Below, one piece after another: positions 23,713 through 32,698 of a DNA stretch of 33,558 nucleotides. The notes beneath the pieces are model-generated. The model had not been told where the DNA came from, ran no database searches, and was given only the letters and a program-made list of their open reading frames with translations. Origin of the DNA: Candidatus Omnitrophota bacterium. Its GTDB lineage: Bacteria > Omnitrophota > Gorgyraeia > Zapsychrales > Zapsychraceae. The DNA lies in assembly GCA_021108075.1 (NCBI GenBank), contig JAIORP010000058.1, forward strand, positions 1-33,558, given 5' to 3'. A program made the translations under genes and the position numbers. Within the stretch, counting starts at the first letter, position 1. Each line of letters starts with the position of its first letter.

Positions 23713-23859
23713 ATGGTGCGAACAGGCCTTTTTGATCCTGAATTTCGATGCCGCGAACTTGCCGGACATGGCTATTTTGATATTGCAACATTAAGGCCGG
23801 GATTTTTCGTGTCGCTAAGAATGATTTCCATAGACGATATTTTTTTTCGATTGGTGTAG
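23713..23859 (+). CDS. Possible 48-residue small protein
   Basis: The ATG is preceded by AGGAG at 23701-23705, seven bases away, and the frame runs to TAG at 23857-23859. The product (MVRTGLFDPEFRCRELAGHG...) is not recognised. Its mixed composition does not argue strongly for or against coding. The ribosome-binding site is the main support; it could be a leader peptide or a gene remnant. Confidence 0.3.
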   Translation: MVRTGLFDPEFRCRELAGHGYFDIATLRPGFFVSLRMISIDDIFFRLV

Positions 23860-23946
23860 GGTGTGTGTTTGAAAACGAGTATCAGGGGTAGCTAATGAGA
23901 AACTTTACGGATTTTTTGAGAAAAAAAGGCATGTGATTTCGTGGAA

Positions 23947-23988
23947 CGAGATGACGCTCTCGTATCATCCGTATCTTTTCCGGATGAT
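23947..23988 (+). promoter_or_regulatory. Tandem hairpins in the leader of the following gene
   Basis: CGAGA (23947-23951) pairs with TCTCG (23958-23962), and ATCATCCG (23964-23971) pairs perfectly with CGGATGAT (23981-23988), followed by an A-run. They end 77 bp before the next start codon and might form a structured 5' leader. I cannot link them to a known riboswitch. Confidence 0.35.
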
Positions 23989-24065
23989 GAAAAAACAGTA
24001 AATCGGATATTGTTCTTGGACCTTTGAGGATCTGGAGACGGGTTTTTGTTAAAGAAAGGAGAGTA

Positions 24066-24377
24066 ATGAAAATTGATATTGAACAATTAAACAAGAAAGA
24101 ATTGATTGATCTGAACCGCCGCATTATTCAAAGATTAAAGTTTCTGGAGGCCGCGAGGGCTAATAGTGAAATGATGAAGTTTTCCGTCGGAGATAAAGTC
24201 ATTTTTCAGCCATCGGGAGATGAACACCAAACCGGTGTTCTGGTCAAATATAACAAAAAAACAGTGACTGTGATTACGGATCAGGGCGAGCGTTGGAATG
24301 TGTCTCCGGATTTGTTGACAAAGGCCGAAGTCCCTCATTCCGGAGAAATTCGTTTTAATAAGCACAATTGCAATTGA
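24066..24377 (+). CDS. Small conserved-looking protein next to a SEC-C protein
   Basis: The 103-residue product has a helical N-terminal part (IDIEQLNKKELIDLNRRIIQRLKFLEAAR) and a C-terminal part that looks like a small beta-barrel of SH3/KOW type (FSVGDKVIFQP, GVLVKYNKKTVTVITDQGE, WNVSPDLL). I recall similar proteins encoded beside SEC-C-motif genes but cannot name the family. The start at the second ATG is supported by AAAGGAG; a frame from 24024 adds 14 residues with no such signal. The barrel could bind nucleic acid or ribosomes, which is inference. It is 53 bp upstream of the SEC-C gene. Confidence 0.75.
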   Translation: MKIDIEQLNKKELIDLNRRIIQRLKFLEAARANSEMMKFSVGDKVIFQPSGDEHQTGVLVKYNKKTVTVITDQGERWNVSPDLLTKAEVPHSGEIRFNKHNCN

Positions 24378-24430
24378 TATGGTCGAATAAATAACGTCCG
24401 AAGTTGCACATTTATGAAGAGAATTCCAGA

Positions 24431-25294
24431 ATGTTAAGATATCAATTTTCCAATATTAGCGCGAAGTTTTGGGATAGTGTCCTAGAAGAGATTGGTCCTT
24501 ACGTGAAAGGACCAAAGGTGGGAAGGAATCAGTCCTGCCCCTGCGGAAGCGGGAGAAAATATAAGGTATGTTGTTTGAGAGAAGCGAAAGAATCCTTGAG
24601 GCGAATGGATTTTGATCGGTGTTTCTTAAAGAACGGCGATCTTACTTTCCGTCCTCCGAAATTTGGCGTTTATTCCGATCAGGAAATGGAAGATATCACA
24701 AAATATATTTTGAGAGTGGAAAGGGTTGTATTTTTGATTAAAAGTTCGCGTCCTGAACAGATCGGGCATTTTTTTGAAGGAATGTGTTTCGATTGTGAGT
24801 TGTTAATCATGGCGGCACATTATTTGGAGACTGGCAACAAAGATAAAGCCATGAAGTTCTTCGCCCGTGTGGCGGAATCAGATGAGGTTGATCCCTGCGT
24901 TGAATATTTTGATATGTTTCAGAATTTAATGAGTTATTGGAGGAATAAAGATATCGATGAAGCCATTTATTTTATGAAACATCGGATGCGTAAGACTCCT
25001 TGTGACGAAGATCATGATCCGGATATGGATGAACGCGATCTGGCTGACCTCTATATCGCTAAAGGGGATAAAGAAAAAGGCATCAGGATGTTTGAAGATT
25101 TGATAAAGCGACATCCCGATAATATTTGGAATTACAATTGCGCTGCGATATGTCTACAGTATGGCGGAGAATATCAGTTGGCTAAAAAGTTTGTTAATGG
25201 AGGTATTAAGTTAGCTCAAAAGACAAGGGATCCGGAAGATTTATTGCCTCAGTTGAAAGACATACTCAAGAAAATTCGTGAGCGGCGAGATTGA
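24431..25294 (+). CDS. SEC-C motif protein with TPR-like repeats
   Basis: The 287-residue protein has an N-terminal SEC-C zinc motif with C36, C38, C47 and C48 (QSCPCGSGRKYKVCC), the same module that ends SecA and binds zinc. Residues from about 110 on are helical repeats of TPR type (EAIYFMKHRM, LYIAKGDKEKGIRMFEDLIKRHPDN, YQLAKKFVNGGIKLA). The role is unknown; SEC-C modules often bind SecB or the ribosome. I choose the ATG at 24431 with GAAGAG upstream; a TTG at 24404 would add nine residues. There is no membrane segment, so it is cytoplasmic. It probably forms an operon with the preceding small gene. Confidence 0.8.
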   Translation: MLRYQFSNISAKFWDSVLEEIGPYVKGPKVGRNQSCPCGSGRKYKVCCLREAKESLRRMDFDRCFLKNGDLTFRPPKFGVYSDQEMEDITKYILRVERVVFLIKSSRPEQIGHFFEGMCFDCELLIMAAHYLETGNKDKAMKFFARVAESDEVDPCVEYFDMFQNLMSYWRNKDIDEAIYFMKHRMRKTPCDEDHDPDMDERDLADLYIAKGDKEKGIRMFEDLIKRHPDNIWNYNCAAICLQYGGEYQLAKKFVNGGIKLAQKTRDPEDLLPQLKDILKKIRERRD

Positions 25295-25354
25295 GTTAGA
25301 ATATGAAAAGGTGATCAGATTCAATAAATGCAATTGTGTGGAAAGGGAATTCAA

Positions 25355-25539
25355 ATGTTGATTTTTCGTTGTACAGGAAAAGTTTTAAAAGGAATGGGTG
25401 TGTCCTAAATTGATTTGAAGATGTGCCGGTAAATAATCATCCTTTGAGGGAATGGTATGTGAATCTGATTTATTTTCATCTGAAGAAATGTTTAAATTTT
25501 ACAAATGCGGTGACTTTATTTTTGTTTGTGGCACATTGA
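25355..25539 (+). pseudogene. Broken gene resembling DUF6933
   Basis: An ATG with AAGGG seven bases upstream opens MLIFRCTGKVLKGMGVS and then meets TAA. Reading through that stop gives IDLKMCR, and after a two-base shift NNHPLREWYVNLIYFHLKKC and FTNAVTLFLFVAH before a TGA. These blocks follow in order the N-terminal pattern I remember for DUF6933 proteins (an initial ML-F-RCT-K-LK, then EWY-NL with a KC/FTN segment). So I read a gene killed by a stop, a frameshift and loss of its 3' part. The family call is from memory and should be tested. It marks the left edge of the restriction-modification island. Confidence 0.55.
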
Positions 25540-25987
25540 AATCTTTCTCAGGCAACTACCGATTCACAGGCCTGTTTATACTCAGATTAAACATTTTTAT
25601 CAAGATCCTTTCACAGGTGAAAATCTATTTCCAGAAGGAAAAGTGTTGTCATTATCATGGAAAGAATCAGCTTGCGAAGAACTTGAAGCCGCTATATTCA
25701 GTAAGAATGTAGCGATAAAGGATTGTTATGCTTTATCGCGCATGACCGAGTTTGGTTTTGATTCTTATGATAAAGAATTCATCAAGCTTTTTAAACGCAA
25801 GATTGTCGATGAAGGATATAAAGGTGATTACAAAAAAGAGTTTGGCATTAGTGCTAATAATTTTTCAATTTTGTGTGAGCAAATTGACGGGCTGCGCGGA
25901 CTTGTGATCCGTTCAGGTGAGGAGTTTGATTTAGACAAGGTCTTACAGCGGTTTAACAAAATTTTTGGAGATAAGATGTTTCGTTAA
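25526..25987 (+). CDS. Hypothetical protein, perhaps N-terminally truncated
   Basis: The reading frame has no good start: it opens with TTG inside the DUF6933 remnant, and no ribosome-binding site is visible. The product looks like genuine protein from about residue 9 on (LPIHRPVYTQIKHFYQDPF, GENLFPEGKVLSLSWKES, then a helical half with RMTEFGFDSYDKEFIKLFK). I do not recognise the family. It may be the 3' part of a gene whose start was lost when the broken gene before it was formed. The RadC-family gene follows after 63 bp on the same strand. Confidence 0.55.
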   Translation: MWHIEIFLRQLPIHRPVYTQIKHFYQDPFTGENLFPEGKVLSLSWKESACEELEAAIFSKNVAIKDCYALSRMTEFGFDSYDKEFIKLFKRKIVDEGYKGDYKKEFGISANNFSILCEQIDGLRGLVIRSGEEFDLDKVLQRFNKIFGDKMFR

Positions 25988-26050
25988 ACAGAAGAAATTA
26001 TTATTGGCACCAAGTTGGCGCTAATTGGAAATAGTGAAGAGCAGAGAAGA

Positions 26051-26752
26051 ATGGGTCCCCCACGAAAAAATCAGGGAATCAGAAATTGGCCAGAGGATGA
26101 CAGGCCGAGGGAGAAGCTTTTGAAGAAGGGCGCAAATGCTCTTAGTGATTCTGAACTTTTGGCTATTCTTTTTCGCACAGGTACACGAGGAGTTAGTGCT
26201 GTTGATTTGGCACGAAAAGTAATTAAAAAATTTAAAACATTTCAAGGTATGTCTCACACAGATGCTCGTGATTGGAAAAAATTTAAAGGATTAGGAAACG
26301 CAAAAATTGCTCATATCCAAGCCGCACTTGAAATTGGCAAGCGGTTTCGAGAAGATAAAGTTAAAAAAGGAAAACAGAAAATAAAATCAGCAAAAGATAT
26401 TGTTGAAATTTTAATGCCGCAGATGAGGGATCTTAAAACTGAAGTATTTAAGGTCGTGCTTCTTGATAGTAACAATCTAATAATTGATATTGAAGACGCG
26501 GCAACAGGCACAGTCAATCATGCTATGCCGATTATTCGCGAGATTATTCATTCAGCTCTACAGAAATTCGCTGTCTCAATTATCTGTGCGCATAATCATC
26601 CGAGTGGCAATATCGAGCCAAGTAAGCATGATAAACAATTTACGAATGAATTATGTAATGCGGGACGTGTGATGGATGTTAAGATTATGGATCATGTCAT
26701 AATAGGTGATAATGATTATTTTAGTTTTTCTGACAAAGGGTTTATGGTGTAA
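26051..26752 (+). CDS. radC: RadC-family JAB/MPN-domain protein
   Basis: The 233-residue protein has a UPF0758 N-terminal part with a helix-hairpin-helix-like stretch (FKGLGNAKIAHIQAALE) and a C-terminal JAB metal-binding domain with E131 (TEVFKVVLLD), H181 and H183 (AHNHPSG) and D194 (PSKHDKQF). Despite the name, a repair role is doubtful; RadC genes are often carried by mobile and defence islands. The start used is the ATG at 26051, after an AGAGAAG tract; a TTG at 26015 would add 12 residues. The hsdR start follows its stop by two bases, so RadC belongs to the restriction-modification transcript. Confidence 0.9.
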   Translation: MGPPRKNQGIRNWPEDDRPREKLLKKGANALSDSELLAILFRTGTRGVSAVDLARKVIKKFKTFQGMSHTDARDWKKFKGLGNAKIAHIQAALEIGKRFREDKVKKGKQKIKSAKDIVEILMPQMRDLKTEVFKVVLLDSNNLIIDIEDAATGTVNHAMPIIREIIHSALQKFAVSIICAHNHPSGNIEPSKHDKQFTNELCNAGRVMDVKIMDHVIIGDNDYFSFSDKGFMV

Positions 26753-26754
26753 AT

Positions 26755-29418
26755 ATGCCAATGAATGAAGCGCAGACAAGAAAACAATATATTGATGAAG
26801 CTTTAAAACAGAGCGGATGGAACATAATTGTATCGTATAAAGAAGGTGCGACGTATTTAAATGAAGCAGTTGAAGAATATCCAACATCTTCGGGCCCCGC
26901 AGATTATGTGTTGTTTAGCGATGGAAAGCCAATAGCTGTTGTCGAAGGGAAAAAGGTTGCGGTTAATCCACAAAATGTCCTTCAGCAAGCACAGCGTTAT
27001 TCAAGAGATTACCACAATAGTCCTTTTTCGTTTAATGAATATAAAGTGCCGTTTTGTTTTTCAACAAATGGTAAAGTTATCTGGTATCAGGATGTGCGAC
27101 ATCCGTTAAATCGCTCCCGGGAAATTGCTCGTTTTTTTACTCCACAGGCTTTGCAGGAACTGTTTAAAAAAGATGAAGCCAGTGCTCGCTCATGGATTTC
27201 ACAAAATAATGTTGATAATAAATATCTTCGTGACTATCAAAGAGAGGCTATTGCTGCAATTGAAACAGCGATCACAGATCGTAGACGTGAAATGCTTGTT
27301 GCCATGGCAACAGGGACAGGAAAAACTTTTACAACAGTTAATCTCATTTATCGAATGATGAAATCAGGATATGCGAAACGCATACTTTTTCTTGTGGATC
27401 GAAAAGTCCTTGCGGCTCAGGCTGTTTGTGCATTAGCAAGTTTTGAACCTGAACCGGGTCTTAAATTTGATAAGATTTATGAAGTATACAGCCAAAAATT
27501 TAAACGCGAGGATTTTGATGAAAAAGATTCTTTTGATCCAAAAGTATTGCCGAAGGAATATTTAACAGATCCAAAAAACAGAGATTCCTTTGTGTATGTG
27601 TGCACAATTCAAAGAATGCGGATTAATCTTTTTGGCAAAGAAGGAATGTTTGATACAAGAGAGGATGATGACACCGATAAGATTAACATACCTATCCACG
27701 CTTTTGATTTAATTATTGCCGATGAGTGTCATCGTGGCTACACATCATCGGAAGAAAGTAAATGGCGTGAAGTTTTGACTCATTTTGATGCTATTAAAGT
27801 CGGTCTTACCGCGACACCTGCAGCGCATACAACAGCATTTTTTAAACATATTGCGTGCCGGTATGATTATGAACGGGCAGTCCGGGAAGGTTATCTTGTT
27901 GATTATGATGCCATAAAAATTAAATCAGATATTACGATCAACGGGGTTTTTCTCAACGAAGGAGAGGAGATCGGGTTGAAGGATACTGAAACAGGACAAT
28001 TAACGTTTGATATATTGGAAGATGAACGGGAACTTTCAGCGATAGCTAATGAGAGCGATTGGACCGCGCCGGCAAGAAACAGAAGTATTGTGAAGGAGAT
28101 AAAAAAATACTTAGATGCACAGGAAAAAGAAAAAGGGCATTTTTCAAAAACGCTGATATTTGCGCATAATGACCTTCCTCATAGATCGCATTGCGATCAA
28201 CTTGTTGAAATATTGCGAGATGAATTTAATCGTGGTGATGCCTTTGTCCAAAAAATAACAGGCAGCTTGACGGTTGATCGTCCGCTTCAGAAAATCAGAG
28301 AATTTCGGAATCGCCAAAACCCTGGAATTGTTGTGACGGTTGATATGCTTTCAACAGGAGTTGATATTCCAAAGATAGAAAACATTGTTTTTTTACGTCC
28401 GGTTAAGTCGCGTATTTTATTTGAACAGATGATGGGTCGCGGCACACGTTTGTGCGATGAAATTAATAAGGATCGTTTTACAGTATTTGATTGTTTTAAC
28501 GGTACTCTGTTAGAATACTTTAGAAAAATTACAGGTATTACTGCTGAAGCTCCTGCAAAACCAACGAAAACCATACGAGAGATTGTATATAATATTTCGA
28601 ATAATATAGATAGAAGTTACAATATAAAAATTTTAAGCAAACGTCTGCAGCGTATTTCAAAAGTTATCACACATGAAAGCCGGCAGAGTTTTAATTTTAT
28701 TTTGGAAGGTATGGATATTGCTGATTTTGCCCGGGATCTATCTCAAATGTTAGAAAAGGATTGGGCTAATACTATTCGCATTTTACAAAAAGAATCGTTT
28801 TTTGAGATATGTAAAAATTATCAGAGGGCGAGAAGAACATTTATCATTGCTGATGGGGCGGAAGATGTTGTGACATCAGAACGCATTTTTAGGGCTAAAG
28901 ATGGCAGTGAGTTACGGCCTGCCGACTACATTAAGAAATTTGAACAATTTGTAAAGAATAATCCTGAGCATATTGGAGCCTTAGAAATTCTTTTTAATCG
29001 CCCGAAAGATTTTCATACAAGTGAATTAGAAGAGCTTCGCGGAAAATTATCAATCTATCCTGATGCTTTGGAAGATAAATTTACCGAGAAAAATCTTCGT
29101 GACGCGTATGACAAAAAGTTGGCAGACATAATTTCAATCATCAAACATGCCGCGCAAGGCGAAGATTTATTAACAGCGGAATCACGCATCAAAAGAGCTT
29201 TTCAGAGAATTTATTCACGGCATCAATTTACGGAAGAACAGAAAAAATGGCTTTCCTTAATAGAAGGGCATCTGATAAAGAATATATTAATGGAAAAAGA
29301 TGACTTTGATTTGATGATGTTCACGCGAGAGGGCGGTAATTATTCAAAGATTAATCAAATATTCAATGGAGAATTAGACATGCTGATTCAGGAAATAAAT
29401 GAGGCAGTATTACAATAA
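26755..29418 (+). CDS. hsdR: Type I restriction enzyme R subunit
   Basis: HsdR cuts DNA and drives ATP-dependent translocation in the HsdR2M2S complex. The 887-residue protein starts with a PD-(D/E)xK nuclease domain (D50 in GPADYVLF, E64-G-K66 in VVEGKK), followed by an SF2 helicase motor with Walker A (ATGTGKT, K190), DECH box at 323-326 (IADECHRG), GLTATP and the motif VI-like QMMGRGTR, and ends in an EcoEI-type C-terminal domain. The nuclease motif has Gly between E and K where many HsdR have Ala. It starts two bases after radC (ATG 26755 or 26761). Appears intact. Confidence 0.96.
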   Translation: MPMNEAQTRKQYIDEALKQSGWNIIVSYKEGATYLNEAVEEYPTSSGPADYVLFSDGKPIAVVEGKKVAVNPQNVLQQAQRYSRDYHNSPFSFNEYKVPFCFSTNGKVIWYQDVRHPLNRSREIARFFTPQALQELFKKDEASARSWISQNNVDNKYLRDYQREAIAAIETAITDRRREMLVAMATGTGKTFTTVNLIYRMMKSGYAKRILFLVDRKVLAAQAVCALASFEPEPGLKFDKIYEVYSQKFKREDFDEKDSFDPKVLPKEYLTDPKNRDSFVYVCTIQRMRINLFGKEGMFDTREDDDTDKINIPIHAFDLIIADECHRGYTSSEESKWREVLTHFDAIKVGLTATPAAHTTAFFKHIACRYDYERAVREGYLVDYDAIKIKSDITINGVFLNEGEEIGLKDTETGQLTFDILEDERELSAIANESDWTAPARNRSIVKEIKKYLDAQEKEKGHFSKTLIFAHNDLPHRSHCDQLVEILRDEFNRGDAFVQKITGSLTVDRPLQKIREFRNRQNPGIVVTVDMLSTGVDIPKIENIVFLRPVKSRILFEQMMGRGTRLCDEINKDRFTVFDCFNGTLLEYFRKITGITAEAPAKPTKTIREIVYNISNNIDRSYNIKILSKRLQRISKVITHESRQSFNFILEGMDIADFARDLSQMLEKDWANTIRILQKESFFEICKNYQRARRTFIIADGAEDVVTSERIFRAKDGSELRPADYIKKFEQFVKNNPEHIGALEILFNRPKDFHTSELEELRGKLSIYPDALEDKFTEKNLRDAYDKKLADIISIIKHAAQGEDLLTAESRIKRAFQRIYSRHQFTEEQKKWLSLIEGHLIKNILMEKDDFDLMMFTREGGNYSKINQIFNGELDMLIQEINEAVLQ

Positions 29419-29436
29419 AATAATGGAGTAAGTAAA

Positions 29437-31287
29437 ATGACAGATATATTTGATCTGGATACCTTGCGTGAAGACTATGAGATGGAGTTTAAAAAAGCTC
29501 TCGGCAAAGATGGACAGGGAAAGGTGCCTGAAAGTTTTTGGGAAAGCTATTCTTCTATGGCAAATACCGAAGGTGGGTTTATTGTGCTGGGCGTTGCAGA
29601 AGAAAAAGGGTCGCTGAATTTTGTGGGCATACCTGATAGAGAAAAAGTTATTAAAGAGTTGTGGGACAATTTGAATAACCGGCAAAAAATAAGCAGCAAT
29701 TTACTGGTGAATAAAGATATCCGAAAAGAGACGGCGCGCGGGGCCGATATTATCATCGTGCGGGTTCCACAGGCAACACGAAAGCAGAAACCAATTTATG
29801 TGGGTGCTAATCCACTTACAGGAACGTATCGCCGTAATAATGAAGGTGATTATAAATGCCCGGAAGACATTGTGAATCAAATGCTCGGAGAAAAAGTGAA
29901 TGACACCAATGACAGCCTTTTGTTAGAGGGGTTCAGTTTGAAGGATGTTAGCGGTGAAACGCTTAAAATATACAGACAAAATTTTTCTAATAGAAAACCA
30001 ATGCACCCGTTTAATGATTGTTCTGATGAAGATTTTATGCGGCAAATAGGCGGCTTCTCTGTTGATCGAAAAATCAACAAGAGCGGGTTGACACTGGCAG
30101 GATTACTCATGTTTGGAAAGTTGCGGTCAATTCTTGACGCGGTTCCTAATTATATTCTTGATTATCAAGAAAAATCGGAAGCCCAAACAGGTAAACGCTG
30201 GCTTGACAGAGTAACAACCGATTTTGAATGGTCAGGTAATTTGTATGATTTTTACAGAATTGTCATTAAAAAGCTGACAGAGGGATTAAAAATTCCATTT
30301 GAGCTCGAAGGTGATAAGCGGATTGAAGACACACCAGTGCATGAAGCTTTGCGCGAGGCTTTGGTGAACACTTTAATTCATGCGGATTATTCGGCTCGAT
30401 GTTCAATTCTGGTTGTTAAAAGAGCTGATATTTTTGGCTTCAGAAATCCCGGGTTATTGCGTATGCCGATTATTGACGCTTTGCGTGGCGGTACGAGCGA
30501 TTGCCGTAACAGAAATTTGCAAAAAATGTTTCAATTAATCGGGTTTGGTGAACAGGCAGGTTCAGGCCTTCCTAAAATTTATCGAAACTGGAAACAGCAG
30601 AATTGGCGCAAACCTTTATTCGAGCAAAAGTTTGATACTCATCAAACCGTTATGGTGTTAAAGATGTTGAGCCTCTTTCCGGAAGAAGCCATTGCGCAGG
30701 TAAAAAAACAAATAGGTGAGAAAGCATTCGCGTTATTAAATGAGACAGAACAGTTAGCCATTGTTTTTGCCAAAACAGATACGAGTTTGTCTCATTCCCG
30801 GCTTAAAGAATTAACCAATGTTCATCCCAAAGATTTAACTGATATTTTGCACGGATTAGTTGGCCAAGGGCTTTTGGAAAGTGATGGACGCGGCAGAGGA
30901 ACTGTGTATTATTTGCCGGGAGAAAATCCATCACAGGATGTGTTGAATCCTGAAATGTCTAGTGAAAGCTCCGAACATTTGCCCGAAAGCTCCGAACATT
31001 TGCCTGAAAGCTCCGAACATTTGAAAAAATTGCAGATTATAGCTGGACCGGTGAGTAAACTTAGTAAAGCCCCTAAAAAATTGGTAGAAGAAGTTATTCT
31101 TAACCTATGCAATAACCGCTATTTATCATTGAAGGAGATTGCCGGACTGTTAGGCAGGGAACCTGATTCTATTAGAAATCACTATCTTAATCCGCTGATT
31201 GATAAGGGGCTAATAGATCTTTATATGAAAAATCAAAAAAATCATCCTAAACAAAAATATACAACTGTTAAAAAAAGAAAAGGTTAG
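29437..31287 (+). CDS. AlbA_2 (Schlafen-type) DNA-binding/ATPase-like protein
   Basis: The 616-residue protein has an N-terminal AlbA_2 domain (about 12-135; SYSSMANTEGGFIVLGVAE is typical) and a histidine-kinase-like ATPase fold (HATPase_c_4, about 300-395; HEALREALVNTLIHADYS and FGEQAGSGLPKI). Two likely winged helices lie near 430-490 and 555-605. Between them are three SSEHLPE-like tandem repeats. Proteins of this class are common inside type I restriction loci and are annotated as putative transcriptional regulators or helicase-like; the real job there is not settled. It is 18 bp after hsdR and 4 bp before hsdM, so it is an integral operon member. Confidence 0.88.
   Translation: MTDIFDLDTLREDYEMEFKKALGKDGQGKVPESFWESYSSMANTEGGFIVLGVAEEKGSLNFVGIPDREKVIKELWDNLNNRQKISSNLLVNKDIRKETARGADIIIVRVPQATRKQKPIYVGANPLTGTYRRNNEGDYKCPEDIVNQMLGEKVNDTNDSLLLEGFSLKDVSGETLKIYRQNFSNRKPMHPFNDCSDEDFMRQIGGFSVDRKINKSGLTLAGLLMFGKLRSILDAVPNYILDYQEKSEAQTGKRWLDRVTTDFEWSGNLYDFYRIVIKKLTEGLKIPFELEGDKRIEDTPVHEALREALVNTLIHADYSARCSILVVKRADIFGFRNPGLLRMPIIDALRGGTSDCRNRNLQKMFQLIGFGEQAGSGLPKIYRNWKQQNWRKPLFEQKFDTHQTVMVLKMLSLFPEEAIAQVKKQIGEKAFALLNETEQLAIVFAKTDTSLSHSRLKELTNVHPKDLTDILHGLVGQGLLESDGRGRGTVYYLPGENPSQDVLNPEMSSESSEHLPESSEHLPESSEHLKKLQIIAGPVSKLSKAPKKLVEEVILNLCNNRYLSLKEIAGLLGREPDSIRNHYLNPLIDKGLIDLYMKNQKNHPKQKYTTVKKRKG
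30964..31023 (+). repeat. 21 bp tandem repeat inside the AlbA_2 gene
   Basis: Units at 30964-30984, 30985-31005 and a partial unit at 31006-31023 differ at one base only (GAAAGCTCCGAACATTTGCC plus C or T). Each encodes seven residues (ESSEHLP). The number of units could vary by slippage without breaking the frame; they lie in the linker between predicted DNA-binding parts. Confidence 0.93.
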
Positions 31288-31291
31288 AACA

Positions 31292-32698
31292 ATGAGTGAT
31301 GTCGTTAATAAGTTGTGGGGTTTTTGCCATACGCTCAGGCATGATGGTATGGATTATGGTGATTATATTGAACAGATCACCTATTTACTTTTTCTTAAAA
31401 TGGCTGAAGAAAAAAGCGCGAAGATTCCCAATGAATATGCGTGGGATAAATTGCGCGATAAATCAGGTACTGATTTATCGGATTTTTATATAGATATGCT
31501 TCGTGGCCTTGGAAAAGAGGAGGGTGTTCTTGGGGATATTTATTCCGGCGCAATGTCACGATTTGCTAATCCGGTAAATTTAAAACGTCTTATCAATTTG
31601 ATTGATGAAATTGAATGGACATCTCTTAATGTTGATGTGAAGGCTGCGGCGTATGAAGGGTTGTTAGAGAAATCAGCCGCTGAAGGTAAAAAAGGCGCGG
31701 GGCAATTTTTTACACCGCGCGTGCTTATTCAATCAATTGTCAGATGCATGAAGCCTGATCCACGAGAGAAAAAAGGCTATACTATATCTGATCCGGCCTC
31801 AGGGACAGGCGGATTTTTGGTAAGCGCGTTTGAATGGTTAATGGAAGTGTCCGGAGGAAAACTTGAGAGAAAAGATGCCAGGCGGATTATGAATAATACC
31901 TATTTTGCAACTGAGCTTGTCGCGCGCCCCAGACGAATGGCGCTTATGAATCTTTATCTGCATGGCATTCATGCCAATATTGATCTTGGCGATTCAATAT
32001 ATGAACCGCTTAAGAGTAAACGATTTGACTGCGTTCTTACGAATCCGCCTTTTGGAACCAAAGGGGCAAATCAGGCTCCAACACGTGATGATTTTACTAT
32101 TGAGACAAGCAATAAACAGCTTAACTTTATTCAGCATGTAGTCAGCGTATTAAAGTCTGGCGGGCGCGCCGCAATGGTTTTACCGGATAACTGTTTGTTT
32201 GAAGATAAGGCGGGAGAAGTTTTAGAAATATTAATGCAGGATTGCAATTTGCACACAGTGCTTCGTTTGCCTCGGGGAACATTTACACCGTACAGTCAGG
32301 GGGTTAAAGCGAATGTGATCTTTTTTCAAAAAGGCATGCCGACTGAAAATGTATGGATTTATGACGCCAGATCAAATGTGCCTGGTGTGACAAAGAAAGA
32401 TAGGCCTCTTACCTTAAAACATTTCGAGGAATTCGTAAAATGTTATGGTGATAATCCTGACGGCAGAAGCAAAAGGCAGGACTTGGGAGAAGCCGGCAGG
32501 TTTAAATGTTTTCATATTACAGACGTAAAAGAACGCGGATACAAATTAGATATCACATGGATTAAAGATGAATCCCTGGACGATCCGGATGATTTACCAG
32601 AGCCAGAAGTATTGGCGACCGAAGCGATTACCGAGCTTGAAGCGGTAGTGGGCAGCCTTAAAGAAATTGTGGCGGAGTTGGAGAGCAATGGAGAATAA
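31292..32698 (+). CDS. hsdM: Type I DNA methyltransferase M subunit
   Basis: HsdM methylates adenine (N6) at the site chosen by HsdS and, with HsdR, decides between methylation and cutting. The 468-residue protein has an HsdM N-terminal helical domain (LWGFCHTLRHDGMDYGDYIEQ), SAM-binding motif I D167-PASGTGG and catalytic motif IV N251-PPF (TNPPFGTKG). Full-length. Its last 11 bases overlap the hsdS start. Confidence 0.97.
   Translation: MSDVVNKLWGFCHTLRHDGMDYGDYIEQITYLLFLKMAEEKSAKIPNEYAWDKLRDKSGTDLSDFYIDMLRGLGKEEGVLGDIYSGAMSRFANPVNLKRLINLIDEIEWTSLNVDVKAAAYEGLLEKSAAEGKKGAGQFFTPRVLIQSIVRCMKPDPREKKGYTISDPASGTGGFLVSAFEWLMEVSGGKLERKDARRIMNNTYFATELVARPRRMALMNLYLHGIHANIDLGDSIYEPLKSKRFDCVLTNPPFGTKGANQAPTRDDFTIETSNKQLNFIQHVVSVLKSGGRAAMVLPDNCLFEDKAGEVLEILMQDCNLHTVLRLPRGTFTPYSQGVKANVIFFQKGMPTENVWIYDARSNVPGVTKKDRPLTLKHFEEFVKCYGDNPDGRSKRQDLGEAGRFKCFHITDVKERGYKLDITWIKDESLDDPDDLPEPEVLATEAITELEAVVGSLKEIVAELESNGE

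Larger units (their letters stand above)
23582..24065. other. Gene-poor interval of 484 bp rich in hairpins
   Basis: It holds a perfect 13 bp palindrome (23632-23661), a 48-codon reading frame with a good ribosome-binding site (23713-23859) and two hairpins in tandem (23947-23988). These are listed separately. I see no other coding sequence and no family member of the dispersed element here. Confidence 0.5.

Noticed and set aside
25452..25712. 86-codon frame beginning at 25452
   Set aside because: It overlaps the DUF6933 remnant in another frame and has no ribosome-binding site; the remnant and the 25526 frame explain the region better.
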